Position numbers and translations under genes: made by a program. The notes beneath the pieces were generated by a model, which worked only from the letters and a program-made list of their open reading frames with translations, was not told the origin of the DNA and did no database searches. From the NCBI GenBank assembly GCA_013399015.1, contig VWZX01002400.1:372001-436000 (forward strand): a DNA stretch of 64,000 nt, given 5' to 3'. This DNA comes from Galbula dea. Taxonomy: Eukaryota > Chordata > Aves > Piciformes > Galbulidae. This document shows positions 11,097 through 22,568 of the stretch, piece after piece (position 1 is the stretch's first letter; the number at the start of each line of letters is the position of its first letter).

Positions 11097-11650
11097 AGTT
11101 CTCCTCCCCCTCTACTCTGCCTGAGGGAGGCCACGTCTGGAGTCCTGGGTCCAGTTCTGGGCTCCCCAGTTCCAGAGAGACAAGGAACTACTGGAGAGAG
11201 TCCAGCAGAGGCTCTCAAGATGCTGAGGGCACTGGAGCATCTCTGGCAGGAGGAAAGGTTGAGAGCCCTGGGGCTGCTTAGCCTGGAGAAGAGCAGCCCC
11301 AGAGGGCAGCTGCTCAGTGCTGAGCAAGAGCTGAAGGCTGGGGGCAAGAGGCTGGGGCCAGACTCTGCTCAGGGGTGGCCAGACCCAGGCCAAGGGGCAC
11401 TGGGCACCAACTGGAAGCCAGGAGGTTCCAGCTGAGCAGGAGGAGAAGCTTGTTTGTTGTGAGGGTGTTGAAGCCCTGGCCCAGGCTTTGCAGAGAGGCT
11501 GTGGAGTCTCCTTGTGTGGAGAGATTGCCAAGGCAGCTGGAGGTGACCCTAGGCAAGCTGCTGTGGGTGCCCCTGCTGGACCAGGGGGTTGGACTGGATG
11601 ATCCCCAAAGGTCCCTTCCAGCCCCCACCATGCTGGGATTCTGGGTTTCT
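11097..11650 (+). mobile_element. CR1 LINE, GC-rich subfamily B
   Basis: Sense copy beginning in ORF2 (CTCCTCCCCCTCTACTCTGC, encoding the LLPLYSA-like region). It continues through GACAAGGAACTACTGGAGAG and the subfamily-specific stretch AGCAAGAGCTGAAGGCTGGG, and ends with GGACTGGATGATCCCCAAAG. It is nearly collinear with 41287-41872 and with the right part of 20911-21460, indicating a comparatively recent burst. Confidence 0.94.
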
Positions 11651-12164
11651 CTGATAACTAAAGCCAGTTTATAGTCAAGGCTCCACCTCCATAAGCAAAT
11701 GTCTTCTTGTCCCAGGCAGAAAACCCCACCATAGTGTTTGTCCCCTTTTGTACAAATTACCTCTGGAAAATGCAGAGTGGTTGGGGTTTTGCACTAGGTT
11801 CCTTATTTCAACTTCTCTTGCTGGAATCACTAGTGTTGCAGAGGGTAATTACATAATAAATTTGTTAGAGGAATATAAACCCATAAAGGAACTGGTAATG
11901 GTTTGCAATTTAATAGCTGAATTGTAAATGAATTTTCCTAGAGCAGCATTAATGTAGCAGGCTCCTACAGTTAAGAGAACATTCTTTGGGTTGCCTTTAA
12001 TTTTTGGTTGGTGTTTTGAAGTTCAGTGTTGTTAATTCTCTGGTTTAGAGGAGCCATAGAGTTAACCACTTCACACCATAAAACACAACCTTGACTTCCT
12101 CTGCACCCAACAGAATATTGTCCTGGAGAAGGGGTTTTCAGCTCATCTGGCACCTCCCTTAGAA
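11651..12164. other. Unique DNA with AT-rich conserved-looking stretch
   Basis: The segment at about 11860-11960 has the look of a conserved non-coding element (GTTTGCAATTTAATAGCTGA, AATTGTAAATGAATTTTCC, GCAGCATTAATGTAGCAGG). No coding evidence. Confidence 0.35.
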
Positions 12165-12606
12165 ACACAGAATCATTTAGGTTGGGAAAGACCTGTAAGA
12201 TCAACAAGTCCAACAGTTGACCCAACACCCCCACACCACTAAACCATGTCACCAAGTGCCTGGGCTACACTCCTGAACCCCTCCAGGGATGGTGACTCTA
12301 CCACTGCCCTGGGCAGCCTGGGCCAATGCCTAACAGCTATTTCAGGGAAAAATTGTTCCTCATATCCAACCTGAATGTCCCTTAGCACAACTTGAGGTCA
12401 TTTCCTCTTATGTTAGTCACATAGGAGAAGAGACCAACTCCCACCTGGCTCTGACCTCCTCTCAGGGAGCTGCAGAGAGTGAGAAGGTCTCCTCTGAGCC
12501 TCCTCTTCTCCAGCCTAACCAAGCCCAGTTCCCTCAGCTGCTCCTCACAACACTTGTGCTCTAGACCCTTCCCCACCTTCCTTGCCCTTCTCTGGACCCT
12601 TATCAC
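12165..12606 (-). mobile_element. CR1 LINE fragment
   Basis: Antisense, relatively long copy: AACACAGAATCATTTAGGTT at the 3' end, CTGCCCTGGGCAGCCTGGGC, GTGAGAAGGTCTCCTCTGAG, CTCCTCACAACACTTGTGCT and CCTTGCCCTTCTCTGGACCC at the 5' break. Confidence 0.94.
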
Positions 12607-13420
12607 AGTCTCAGCAGGCAAGGATCAGAGATGACCAGAATATGTGCTTGACCCATGCTACCCCTCAGGGGAGGGCAAGACACAGCAGCGGTGCCGATTT
12701 CTTCCTCATCCCTTCTCCAACTCTCTGGATCCCAAATGAGGTTCAAAAGCAGCTTGAGCTTACTCTGAAGCAATTTCATTTCAGCAGGTGCCCCAGGCCA
12801 TCAACTTTTCACACAGTGCTTTCAGCCACAAGGTCACCAGTGCTGCTTTCTCTTGCTTTGCCTCGTCAGGTTCCTCTTCTCCTCACGTTCACCTCATTGC
12901 AGCTTCCCACTTCCATCCCAGTGGCACCTCAGTGGCCTGTAGTTGAAGGGAAGGTTGGGAAATATCATAGTTGATTTACTTAGGAACATCTCTGGGGCAA
13001 TTTAAATTTCTGGTAATTATTGATGCCATGTAATTAGGTTGCCAGTAACACCCACTGCTTCTCCAGAGGAACAGAGGACTGGTGTACCATGGTGCCTGTT
13101 GCAAACTGACCCAGGCAGCCCTGATCTAGCTGGGGTGGGTGATAATTAAAAGACACAGTTGTATATAAGGGCTAGGGAAGCTGATGGAGACCTGACCCTG
13201 CTCCAAGGGGTGGCTCTGAACCCATCCTCCTGGCAGAGAATCCGCTTCCCAGGGAATGTGTAAGATCAGTGCATGTCCTACTGCAATTTTCTCTCCTCTG
13301 CATCCTTATTATTGTAACTTCAGCTTCCATTTCAGAGGGTTTTTTGGTCATCAGCCCTTAATAGTTGGTAATTTGCCAGTGCTGCAGTCAGTGGGTGTAG
13401 AGCCCTGCCCTGTTTCCAGC
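12607..13420. other. Unique non-coding DNA with TATA-like core
   Basis: No repeat family recognised. A TATA-like octamer with upstream GATA and CACCC-type words lies at 13132-13168 (annotated separately). The 130-codon + strand frame at 12582-12974 starts inside the preceding CR1 and is not credible as a gene. Confidence 0.45.
13132..13168 (+). promoter_or_regulatory. TATA-like box with CACCC/GATA words
   Basis: GGGGTGGGTG (reverse CACCC box), TGATAA (GATA site) and, 15 bases on, GTATATAAGG occur within 37 bases in that order. This resembles a compact tissue-specific core promoter. No open frame or splice donor of note follows, so it may be chance. Confidence 0.15.
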
Positions 13421-13635
13421 AGGGATTCAGACTAGATAGGAGGAGGACACTTTTCACACTGAAGGTGGTGAGAGCCTGGCCCAGGTTGCCCAGAGAGGTG
13501 GGAGATGTCCCATCCCTGGAACCATCCCAGGTCAGGTTGTTTGGGGCTCTGACATCTGCTCTAGTTGCAGATGTCCCTGCTTGCTGCAGGGAGGTTGGAC
13601 TAGACTCTAAAGGTCTCTTCCAACATGATTCTGTG
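13421..13635 (+). mobile_element. CR1 LINE, subfamily D
   Basis: Sense copy whose body reads GGGAGATGTCCCATCCCTGG, GTCAGGTTGTTTGGGGCT and GTTGCAGATGTCCCTGCTTG, with a short tail (CTTCCAACATGATTCTGTG). It shares this structure with the copy ending at 47497. Confidence 0.9.
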
Positions 13636-14312
13636 CTTGCAGCCCTGCTGTACCTGAGGGTTGGAAGGATAGGCTGGAAACCACCCTCTGCCTCCTTCCA
13701 ACCCCCCAGATACAGTTCATCTGGCACCCTGCAGCAAAATCCTCTTGGAAGTCCAGTGCTAGCTCAAGCAGGGGCAGCTAGGCTTTGCAATGAGGTCTTT
13801 AGGGCACAGATGACTGAGCAAAGCCAGGGTCTTCTGCTGCAGAAAGTGCCACCTATATGTCCACCCCAAAACCCCCAGAGGTATCTTTGGAGCAGAAGGA
13901 GTAACCCTGCCCTGTACAGCAATCTCCTGCTGCTGCCTTAGAGGGGTGAGAAGGTACTAACTGGGCTGGTGACCAGGGATGTGGTTCCTGCTCCAAAGCC
14001 ACCACTGTCCTGCCAGGAATGTGCTGGGGGAGGCTGTGGTGTGCAGCAGTGGGTGCCACTGGTGGGAGCATGGAGAGATGCAAATAGGGAGCAGAGGAGG
14101 GGAATGGAAAATGTAAGAATCCATTGTAAACACTCAAGGCACTGCCAGCACTGAAATCTGAGCTCCCCAGGGAAGGCTGGAGTCTGTGGAAATGGACTTC
14201 AGGCAGTAAAAGAGCTTTGACAAGGATGTTTCTGAAGAGCTTTAAATTCCTGAGTCTACTTCATATGTACAGTCTGAACCTCCCCTCCCTGAGATCTGGC
14301 CAGCCACTGGAT
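13636..14312. other. Unique non-coding DNA
   Basis: No repeat or structural RNA seen. The open frame starting at 13465 begins in the CR1 to the left and only runs on into this interval. Confidence 0.45.
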
Positions 14313-14541
14313 ATAGAATCACAGAATCATTCAGGTTGGAAGAGACCTCTGAGATCATCAAGTCCAACCATCAACCTATCACTAAACTATCTCCCTAGGA
14401 CCACTTCTAGATGTTTTTTAAACCCCTCCAGGGATGGTGACCCCACCACTGCCCTGGGCAGCCTGGGCCAACAACTAACAACTCTCACAGGGAAGAAATT
14501 CCTCCTGATACCCAACCTAAACCTCCCCTGGTGCAACTTGA
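14313..14541 (-). mobile_element. CR1 LINE fragment
   Basis: Antisense: TAGAATCACAGAATCATTCA marks an intact 3' end, followed by CTGCCCTGGGCAGCCTGGGC and CTCCCCTGGTGCAACTTGAA. It stops there, so it is one of the shorter truncations. Confidence 0.93.
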
Positions 14542-16134
14542 ACTTTCTCCATTGTTTTTTGGGGGGAAACTGTAGAAACCTTTTTGACATATTTTTTTTT
14601 TACCCCAGTGCTTGTTCTTCACCTTGCAATTGGGCATCTGCCAGCTCACCTCTTTACATGAGCCAGCCTGCTCCAACTTCTCTCACATCACTGTTTGTTG
14701 CTGGAGAGGGAGGAGATCTCTGTAAGCCTAGGACAGTGTTTGTTCAGCCACCTGCACCAGGAGCATCTCAGCCTTTTTGACCTGACAAATAATTCCACAA
14801 TATCAACATTAAGTATAATAAACAATGATGATCAAGCTTCTGGGGTGAGTGCACACAGCAAGTGAATTCAGAATTCATCTCCCATGGGCATTCAGGCTTC
14901 AAGTGCATTTTCTGTGAGTGTTGCTGTTAATAAAACTCCATTGCAGGGAAAGAGAACATGAGAGAGATGTAAATATGACAAGGGCAAATTTGCTTAGGAG
15001 TTCAGATGAATATTCACTGACATTTTATTATTTGTAAGTGTTTGTCCCTATTTCCTGGCAAAAGATTCTTTGATCTTTCCTCTCCCAGCTCAGGGAGATG
15101 GCTAGGAAATATTTCTTTCAGCTAATGGGAAGGTTTGTTACTAGCATGTAAGGAGTACACTTGAAAACAGACTTTATCTTCAGGAAAAGTCTCTCCTAAC
15201 CCCCCAAGAGTTATCACCACCTCTATCAAACACATCTTGCAGTTCAAGGCTGGGACTTTTCCAGTAAGCCAAAGGGATGTGAGATTTTCCAGTCCTGCTG
15301 AAATGCAGAGGGGTGTCAGGAGGCAAGCCCCTTACTCTCCTCTACTTTACTCCCTCTGGCTCTATGGCCTCACCACACTAAACCCCTCTGAGCAAGCTTT
15401 CTCTGCTCTTCCCCTATTTTGCTGCTGGTTTCTGCCCTCTTTGAAGCCCCAGATTTCAGCTCCAGATTCTCACACTATTATCCCCTTCTGATTCTCTCTG
15501 CTCACCTTTCATCCAGCCCTGCCCCCAGTTAGGAGGATGTTGAGATGCTTTCCCTTCACACAAGCTAAGCTCACCTTTGGAAGCACCTGAGGGTCACCAC
15601 ATCTCCTTTTTGCCTCAGGAAGAGGTAGCTCTGTTTTGACATCTTCATTTGATTTCTGTCCTAGAATTGAGATACAAATTAGCAATAATGAATATTTTCA
15701 TTAGAAGTGTCTAGACATTATATCTGAGAGCAGGATAATGATGCTGCTGCTTTCTATCAAAGTCTGAAGTAGACCTAAGCTGCTTTATATTTTATTTTTC
15801 ATCAGAAAAGATAACATTTCTTTAAAAAAAAAAAGTAATTTAATACAAGTGAAATTAGGGTAATTGCTAATTATATGAGTGCAAATGAGGCAGATCTTTA
15901 TCTTGAGGTGAGCTGGTCCAGTGGAGATTATGAACTCTTAGTTTTAATGGGGTGTCAGCAGAAGACAAAAAAAAAAAGAAAATTGAACAGTTCTAAGCCA
16001 TTTCTCAGGATTGTCCTGGACCTTTTGGATAATGAGGGTGTGAGGGATGGAGCATCACCCTCCTCAGTGCAGCTCTGGCCAAACATTCACTCTAGGAACA
16101 TGAATCTGGATGTACCAACAAGTACCACAGTGTT
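14542..16134. other. Unique non-coding DNA
   Basis: About 1.6 kb with T-runs and an A-run at 15823-15834. The block at 15660-15900 is described separately. No exon or mobile element recognised. Confidence 0.5.
15660..15900. promoter_or_regulatory. Candidate AT-rich conserved element
   Basis: Contains stacked homeodomain-type cores (AAATTAGCAATAATGAATAT, TTTTCATTAGAAG, GGGTAATTGCTAATTATATG) and ATGATGCTGCTGC. No repeat consensus explains it. Function and conservation are inferred. Confidence 0.25.
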
Positions 16135-16930
16135 TCACTGAATCCCAGCCTGCTGTGGGCTGGAAGGGACCTTTGGGGATCATCCAGTCCAACCACCTGC
16201 TCCAGCAGGGGCACCCACAGCAGCTTGCCTAGGGTCACCTCCAGCTGCCTTGGGAATCTCTCCCCACAAGGAGGCTCCACAGCCTCTCTGGGCAGCCTGG
16301 GCCAGGGCTTCAACACCCTCAGACCAAACAAGCTTCTCCTCCTGCTCAGCTGCAACCTCCTTGGTTCCAGTTTGTGCCCAGTGCCCCTTGGCCTGGGTCT
16401 GGCCACCACTCAGCAGAGTCTGGCCCCAGGCTCTTGCCCCCAGCCTTCAGCTCTTGCTCAGCATTGAGCAGCTCCCCTCTGGGGTTGCTCTTCTCCAGGC
16501 TAAGCAGCCCCAGGGCTCTCAGCCTTTCCTCCTGCCACAGATGCTGCAGTGCCCTCAGGTTCTTGGGAGCCTCTGCTGGACTCTCTCCAGTAGTTCCTTG
16601 TCTCTCTGCAACTGGAGAGCCCAGAACTGGACCCAGGACTCCTGCTGTGGCCTGCCTAGAGCAGAATAGAGGTGGAGGAGAACCTCCCTCCACCTGCTGG
16701 TCACACTCTTCTGAATGCACCCCAGGAGCCCACTGGCCTTCTTGGCCCCAAGTGCACATTTCTGGCTCCTGGTGAACCTCTTGTCCACCAGGATTCCCAG
16801 GACCTTCTCTTCAGAGCTGCTTTCCAGCAGCTCAACCCCTAACCTGTCCTGGTGCATGCAGTTATTCCTCCCTAGGTGCAGGACTCTACACTTGCCCTTG
16901 TTGAACTTCATGAGGTTTTCCTCCCCCAAC
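16135..16930 (-). mobile_element. CR1 LINE subfamily B, longest copy here
   Basis: Antisense copy of about 0.8 kb. The 3' end (TCACTGAATCCCAGCCTGC) is at the left. The subfamily-B block (CTCAGCATTGAGCAGCTCCC) lies in the middle. At the right, the ORF2 C-terminal coding region reaches a KFNKGKCRVLHLG-like motif before the 5' break near 16930. It is related to the sense copies at 11.1, 20.9 and 41.3 kb. Confidence 0.95.
16555..16929 (-). pseudogene. CR1 ORF2 C-terminal remnant
   Basis: A 124-codon uninterrupted minus-strand frame encodes the stretch of the CR1 polyprotein downstream of the reverse transcriptase. Ordered landmarks are KFNKGKCRVLHLG, VLGILVDKRFT, CALGAKKASGLLGCI, REVLLHLYSALGRP and ELLERVQQR. 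It lacks the endonuclease and the reverse-transcriptase palm, and ends at a stop soon after ERVQQR, where intact relatives continue. A dead 5'-truncated copy, though with little decay in this segment. Confidence 0.9.
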
Positions 16931-19169
16931 TCTCAGCCTGTCCCCAGGTCCATGAGGGATGGCTATGACAGAGTGAGCTCCTCTCCTACCAGCCCTGTAT
17001 TCTCCACCCCTCAGCTCACACCTTCTCCATCAGTTGTGAGCTCTCAGATGTTTCCAAGCACAGTGTCCACCCTTGGGCCTCTGGCAGTGTGACAAACTGT
17101 GCTCAACACCCCTAAAACATTCCATGAAGTTTTATTTTCTCTCTCTGCACTGGGAGCAAATAACACAAACCCTGCCCTAGAGCCAGGCACTGCCTCATGA
17201 AGTCACTAACTTTATGGGATAAACACATTAGCCTCAGACAAGCTGCAGGATGTGGACATGGGGAAAATGAAAAGCACTGCAACAGCTTTGTAGAAATGTA
17301 TCTCTGTATCCATCAAACCTACTGACAGTCAGCAGAGACAAGAGCCTGGCAGTTGTCCTGCTCTGCCTGATTGCCATCAATAGGTTTTCTATCTTAGCAT
17401 CCCCCTGCCAGCAGTCCTGCCAGCCTAGGGATTTCAGTCTTCTCCTGAAGACCTGAGGGGTGATGAATGTGCTGCTACTCACAGAACCTCCTGCATGCTC
17501 TGGAGCTTAACAACACCTTTAAGTTCTTCTAAGGAATCCATCCAGCTGTGCTTTTTAATAATGATTATTTATTTAGCATTCTGCATCCTGATTTTTTTCA
17601 GAGAGTCCTACATATCTGCCATGGCTTTCTCTGAAGCCAGCTGTGCTGCTCCCTGCTGATGGGAACATCAGCTTACCCTCAGATCCCTCTTGCTCTACCA
17701 AGTCTTCATTTGAAGGCATCTCCCTCTTCTCTGGTGCACTAGTCCTGGGGAGAACTTTCCTGAGAAGCTATTAATAGCAATAATCTTCATATTAATAAGC
17801 TCACCTAAGTTAGCTGAAGGGCTCTAGACCCTTCACCAGATTCATTGCACTTCTCTGGACATGCTCCAGGCAAGGTCTGGATGAAATGCATTTCCCCATC
17901 CCTTCCCTGTCACAGATGAGAGGGGGAGAATATGGTTGGGTTTTTGCACAACTCTGCAAAATCAGATCAGACCTGAGAGATCAGGTTCTCCTGACTTCCT
18001 ACAAGACATCCTCTGTCCTCTTGAGAAGGGAAGGGTAAGAAGTCTGGGGTGGCTTTTGCTTTGCAGACCTGATGGACCAGCTCTTCAGGCACCATTAGAA
18101 GGATCATATAAACCCTTCAATAAACAGGGAGATTCTGAAGCAGGATAAGAGGTGCCATGAAAAACAAAATCCTGTGCTCAATCAGCAGACAACTATATAC
18201 TTAAATGAGGTGTTAGTGGGACAGATGCAGGGAAGGTGATTATGGGTTGCTTCTGTGTTTCCTCCAGCAACAATGATGAGATGCTAGGGTGGGTCAATGT
18301 ACCCTGTCATTAACAGAGCATCAGCATTCAGCTGACAGCTTCTTTGTCCTGTGAAACCAATGCCTAGGAAGAGCTGACATTAGCAAGAGGCACAGGTGAA
18401 ATTCAGATGCCTTTGTATTGTCAGGATCCTCTAGATGCTTTAGCCTGGCAGGTTATAGGAAAACCACTGTCCTACACTGGGCAGGAGGCAGGAATAAACA
18501 CCTGTACCCATCCATTTGGACTCATCATCTAAGCTGGTGGAAGAACAACCCTTCCCTGCCTCCCCAGCTAGAAGAAGGGTCTGCAGGGCAGAGCCCATGG
18601 GAGGAGTCAGCTAAAGCATCCTGGAAAAGGAAGATGCTAGAGAGAAATGTGATTTATTTTTACTTTAATATTTGTGAGGTAAGTAAAAGATAAGATCCTG
18701 AGTGTGGTTCAGGCTTCCAAAATAATCCTAAAATGAATGCAGAAATGGAGAGCTCTATAGTGGGGCTAAAGGAGAAAGGATTTAGCATGCTCAGGGCACT
18801 TTCCCCCATTGCCACCTGCCAGCCAGGACATGCATTAGCATCCCCAAAATTCCCACAGGCATTTCAGGGAATGTAGAGAGCAATTGAGATGAGAGAAACT
18901 GAAGTTGTTCCTAGGAGGCTACCCAAGGCAAAGCATCCTCCTGAGGAAGGAGGCTCTGGTGCAGGTGGCATCCTCCCTTCTTCTGTCAGTGGCACTGACA
19001 CCAAGGGCACCCCTAGTCTGAGGATTGCCCCTCTGCAGAACCAGCCCCTGGTACAACAGAAGACTGTGGCTGGGGAGCATGAGACAGTAAATCTGCTTTT
19101 CCTTTTCTTTGCCTTTTTTTTTTTCTTTTCAAGATGCTACCAACATGGTAGATGAATCTTGTATTGTAC
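16931..19169. other. Unique non-coding DNA
   Basis: Contains only a possible 55-base antisense CR1 scrap at 17821-17875. The rest shows no repeat family. Open stretches of 60-90 codons are isolated and lack exon-like features. Confidence 0.5.
17821..17875 (-). mobile_element. Possible short CR1 scrap
   Basis: CTCTAGACCCTTCACCAG and CACTTCTCTGGACATGCTCC match the antisense of the CR1 segment encoding ERVQRRA...GLEH. Too short for certainty. Confidence 0.5.
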
Positions 19170-19653
19170 CTCACTCCATGAAGGACATTGAGGTGCTGGA
19201 GTGTGGCCAGAGAAGGGCAAGGAAGGTGGGGAAAGGTCTAGAGCACAAGTGTTGTGGGGAGCAGCTGAGGGAACTGGGGTTGCTTAGCCTGGAGAAGAGG
19301 AGGCTCAGGGGAGACCTTCTCACTCTCTGCAGCTCCCTGAGAGGAGGCTGGAGCCAGGGGGGGCTTGGTCTCTTCTCCCAAGGAACAAGGAATAGGACAA
19401 GAGGAAACAGCCTCAAGTTGTGCCAGGAGAGGTTTAGATTGGACATCAAGAACAATTTCTTCCCCACAAGGGTTGTCAAGGCCTGGCCCAGGCTGCCCAG
19501 GGCAGTGGTGGAGTCCCCATCCCTGGAGGGGTTTCAAAGCCCTGGAGATGTGGTGCTGAGGGCCATGGTTAGTGGTGACCTGGCAGTGTTAGTTTAATGG
19601 CTGGACTTGATGATCTTAAGAAGTCTTTTCCAAGCAAAATGATTCTGTGTTTC
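19170..19653 (+). mobile_element. CR1 LINE fragment
   Basis: Sense copy running from CTCACTCCATGAAGGACATT through GAGGTGCTGGAGTGTGGCC, GCTTAGCCTGGAGAAGAGGA, CCAGGCTGCCCAGGGCAGTG and GGCTGGACTTGATGATCTTA to the tail AATGATTCTGTGTTTCT. The reading frame is open for 162 codons (19109-19597) across ORF2, so decay is limited. Confidence 0.95.
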
Positions 19654-20910
19654 TCCATGCCACACAAGGGAGCTCTTCCCATGTATCTTGCAGCAGGGGA
19701 TATGTTAAAACAGGAGGGTGGACCAGAGTTAGAGTTTTTGCCAAGGTTTATATATTGACCTGTGAGATGAAGATGAGGTCATCTTGGAACTAGCTGCAGC
19801 ATGTCAACATGATTGACTCTGTGTTTTTTAATGGCTTCATTCACCCTTCACTTGCATGGACCAACCCCAGCCAGGTGGGAGCTGTAAGACAGTTTCTGCC
19901 TCTCAGATGACACATGTGGTCCCTCCATGGGGAGAAAACCCCCCCCTAGGTTTCCCCTGAGCCCAGTTTGGCCCTGAAACTCCTAGGAGATTGCACTTAG
20001 AGCTTTACAAAACCAAACAGCAATCAGCTGCCCACAACAGTCAAGAAAGCAGGACACCCCCCCCCAAAAATGTTCAAAGCTTTGGCTTTGTTGCTGCAGG
20101 AGCTCATCCCTGATACCTGCTTGTGGAAAGGTGGCAGCTGACCTCCTCCCCATGAACATTCCAACATAGGCTGAGGGTCCACAGATCCACTGGGTTGCTA
20201 CAACTCATCAAAGAAATGCTGGCTTTAATAGAGCTGTGAATAAAAGCTGGTGCCATGGATGTGCTCAGCTCTGAAATATGCTGGAGAAGTCATTTGGTTG
20301 CAAGGGGGCTAGAAATCTGCTTCCTATTAACCTAAAAATGGATTTACTGGGGAAAAAAAATCTCTGGGTTCACCTTTTTCTCTCAATTATCCCTTCTCAG
20401 TGGGACTCCTTGAGGTTTGCACTGGGGAACTGAGATGTGTCTAAGCTGAGGAGTCTGGGTCTGGGCTTTGCTTTGATCCATTATGCTTGGATCTCACCAT
20501 GGTGATGTAATTCCCCCAGTCTGAGACACTTTATAAACATTAATGGGTTTGGTTTTCACAGTCCCAAGGGATATGCAGCACAGGAAGGTCACCAGGACCC
20601 TTTCATCCACCCAGAAAGAGCAATGGGGAAATATGTCACTGCAGCAGCACAGGGAAAAACAGAATATTCCCCCAATTTTTTATCCTGCCCATCCTTAGCC
20701 CTGTTAAATCTTGTTTTAATAACTTAGGAAAACTAAAGCAAATTCCAGCTGCAGTGCAGCAGTAACACCTCAGCAGGGTTGTGTAAGATGCTCCAGCTGA
20801 GGAGGAAGGGGTTGGTGCTCAGCATTTTCAGAGCAAGAAAGGGGTCAAATGTCATTAGAAATACACAAATAAAAATGTAACCTTTGAAGAGGGGGAAAAA
20901 ACATTTACAT
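19654..20910. other. Unique non-coding DNA
   Basis: About 1.26 kb with C-runs at 19939-19946 and 20057-20065. No gene, RNA or mobile element recognised. Confidence 0.5.
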
Positions 20911-21460
20911 ACTTGTAGATATCTTCATCAGTGACCTGGGTGAAGGGACAGAGTGGACTCTCAGCCAGTTTGCTGATGATCTAACAGTCCTGGTGACACC
21001 CTCAAGAGACAAGGAACTACTGGAGAGAGGCCAGCAAAGGCTCTCAAAGCAGAGGACTGGCAGGAGGAAAGGCTGAGAGCCCTGGGGCTACTTAGCCTGG
21101 AGAAGAGCAACCCCAGAGGGGAGCTGCTCAATGCTGAGCAAAAGCTGAAGGCTGGGGGCAAGAGCCTGGGGCCAGACTCTGCTCAGTGGTGCCCAGGGAC
21201 AGGCCAAGGGGCACTGGGCACCAACTGGAAGCCAGGAGGTGCCAGCTGAGCAGAAGCTTGTTTGGTGTGAGGGTGTTGGAGCCCTGTCCCAGGCTGCCCA
21301 GAGAGGTTGTGGAGTCTCCTTGTGTGGAGAGATTGCCAAGGCAGCTGGAGGTGATGCTGGGCAAGCTGCTGTGGGTGACCCTGCTGGAGCAGGGGGTTGG
21401 ACTGGATGATCCCCAGAGGTCCCTTCCAGCCCACAGCAGGCTGGCATTCTGGGACTCTCT
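20911..21460 (+). mobile_element. CR1 LINE subfamily B with internal deletion
   Basis: Sense copy that starts upstream of the others: GATATCTTCATCAGTGACCT followed by CAGTTTGCTGATGATCTA encodes the reverse-transcriptase active-site neighbourhood (IFISDL then FADD). Within 15 bases it jumps to CAAGAGACAAGGAACTACTG, which lies several hundred bases further on in CR1. The intervening ORF2 segment is deleted. It ends with GGACTGGATGATCCCCAGAG. Confidence 0.93.
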
Positions 21461-22352
21461 GGTTAGCAATACTATAGTTGGATGGAAGTTAGGCAGCAGA
21501 GATGTGCTACAGGAGACAGTTGATCTCAGGGCTTTCTCTGGTGACTGCTGCTGAAATTTTCTCTTCTCTCTGAGCAGATTTTCTCAGTGAGCTCTTCTTT
21601 GCTGCTGAATAGCCACCCAGATGCCTCTGGTGACATTTGGAAGGGGCCAAATGGCATCTGTTTGCACTGCAAGCATGCCAGGGCGTTAAGGAGCCACAAG
21701 GCACAGATCCCAAATCCCATCCTTTGTGATCTGCTTTCCAGCCACAGAAGGTCCATTTGAGAGGATGTGCTGGAAGGAGCTGGTGATATTCACAGCCTTC
21801 TCCACTGGGAATTGTTGCTGTAAGCAGAGCTACATGGAGCAGATGAGAAAGAATGTAAATAGACCAAGAGAAGGCAATTCTTTCTGTGGTGGAAGTGAGG
21901 CACAGGCAGATAAAAAGGGAGCAGCAGAACTTCCAGAAGCCTTCAGCATCTCAGAGGTCATCATTCTGTGGGAGGACACAGGGATAGTCACTTCTATTCA
22001 ATTCTGGCTGATTATTTAATTGGCAAAGAAAGGATTTAATTGAATCAAGTCAAAGGGCCCTATTAGATTATGTTCATCCTTAACACAAAAAGCTTTTCCC
22101 ACTTAGTTGAACTGGTTCCTTTGTATACTGTACACATTAAAGCCTAACAAGTGGTAATCTGAACAGTACCTGGGTGCTACTCAACACTTCTTCATCTCCT
22201 AAACCTCCTCATGTTCCCTTTACTGCAGTTCTTAGGTTGAAACAAGAGCAAAGATGATGAATGATGTTCTCACATCTCCTCCATCCATGTTCATGACATC
22301 TAGATAGCTTGCCTGGGTGGGATGCTTACTCCTAGACCACATGGCCCAGAAT
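21461..22352. other. Unique non-coding DNA
   Basis: No repeat recognised. Includes an AT-rich piece (GATTATTTAATTGGCAAAG, AAAGGATTTAATTGAATC) near 22005-22045. Open frames of up to 97 codons are unremarkable. Confidence 0.45.
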
Positions 22353-22568
22353 TTAGGGGCCATTTCCTCTTGTCCTCTCACTTGTTCCTTGGGAGAAGAG
22401 ACCAACTCCCACCTGGCTCCAACCTCCTCTCAGGGAGCTGCAGAGAGTGAGAAGGTCTCCCCTGAGCCTCCTCTTCTCCAGGCTAAGCAACCCCAGTTCC
22501 CTCAGCTGCTCCTCACAACACTTGTGCTCTAGACCCTTCCCCACCTTCCTTGCCCCTCTCTGGACACG
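22353..22568 (-). mobile_element. CR1 LINE internal fragment
   Basis: Antisense ORF2 piece lacking the 3' end. It begins at GGCCATTTCCTCTTGTCCTC and runs through GTGAGAAGGTCTCCCCTGAG and CTCCTCACAACACTTGTGCT to CTTGCCCCTCTCTGGACACG. Confidence 0.92.

Noticed and set aside
18273..18335. C/D snoRNA-like arrangement (ATGATGA then CTGA, 63 bases)
   Set aside because: No terminal stem and no convincing internal boxes. Such pairs are common by chance.
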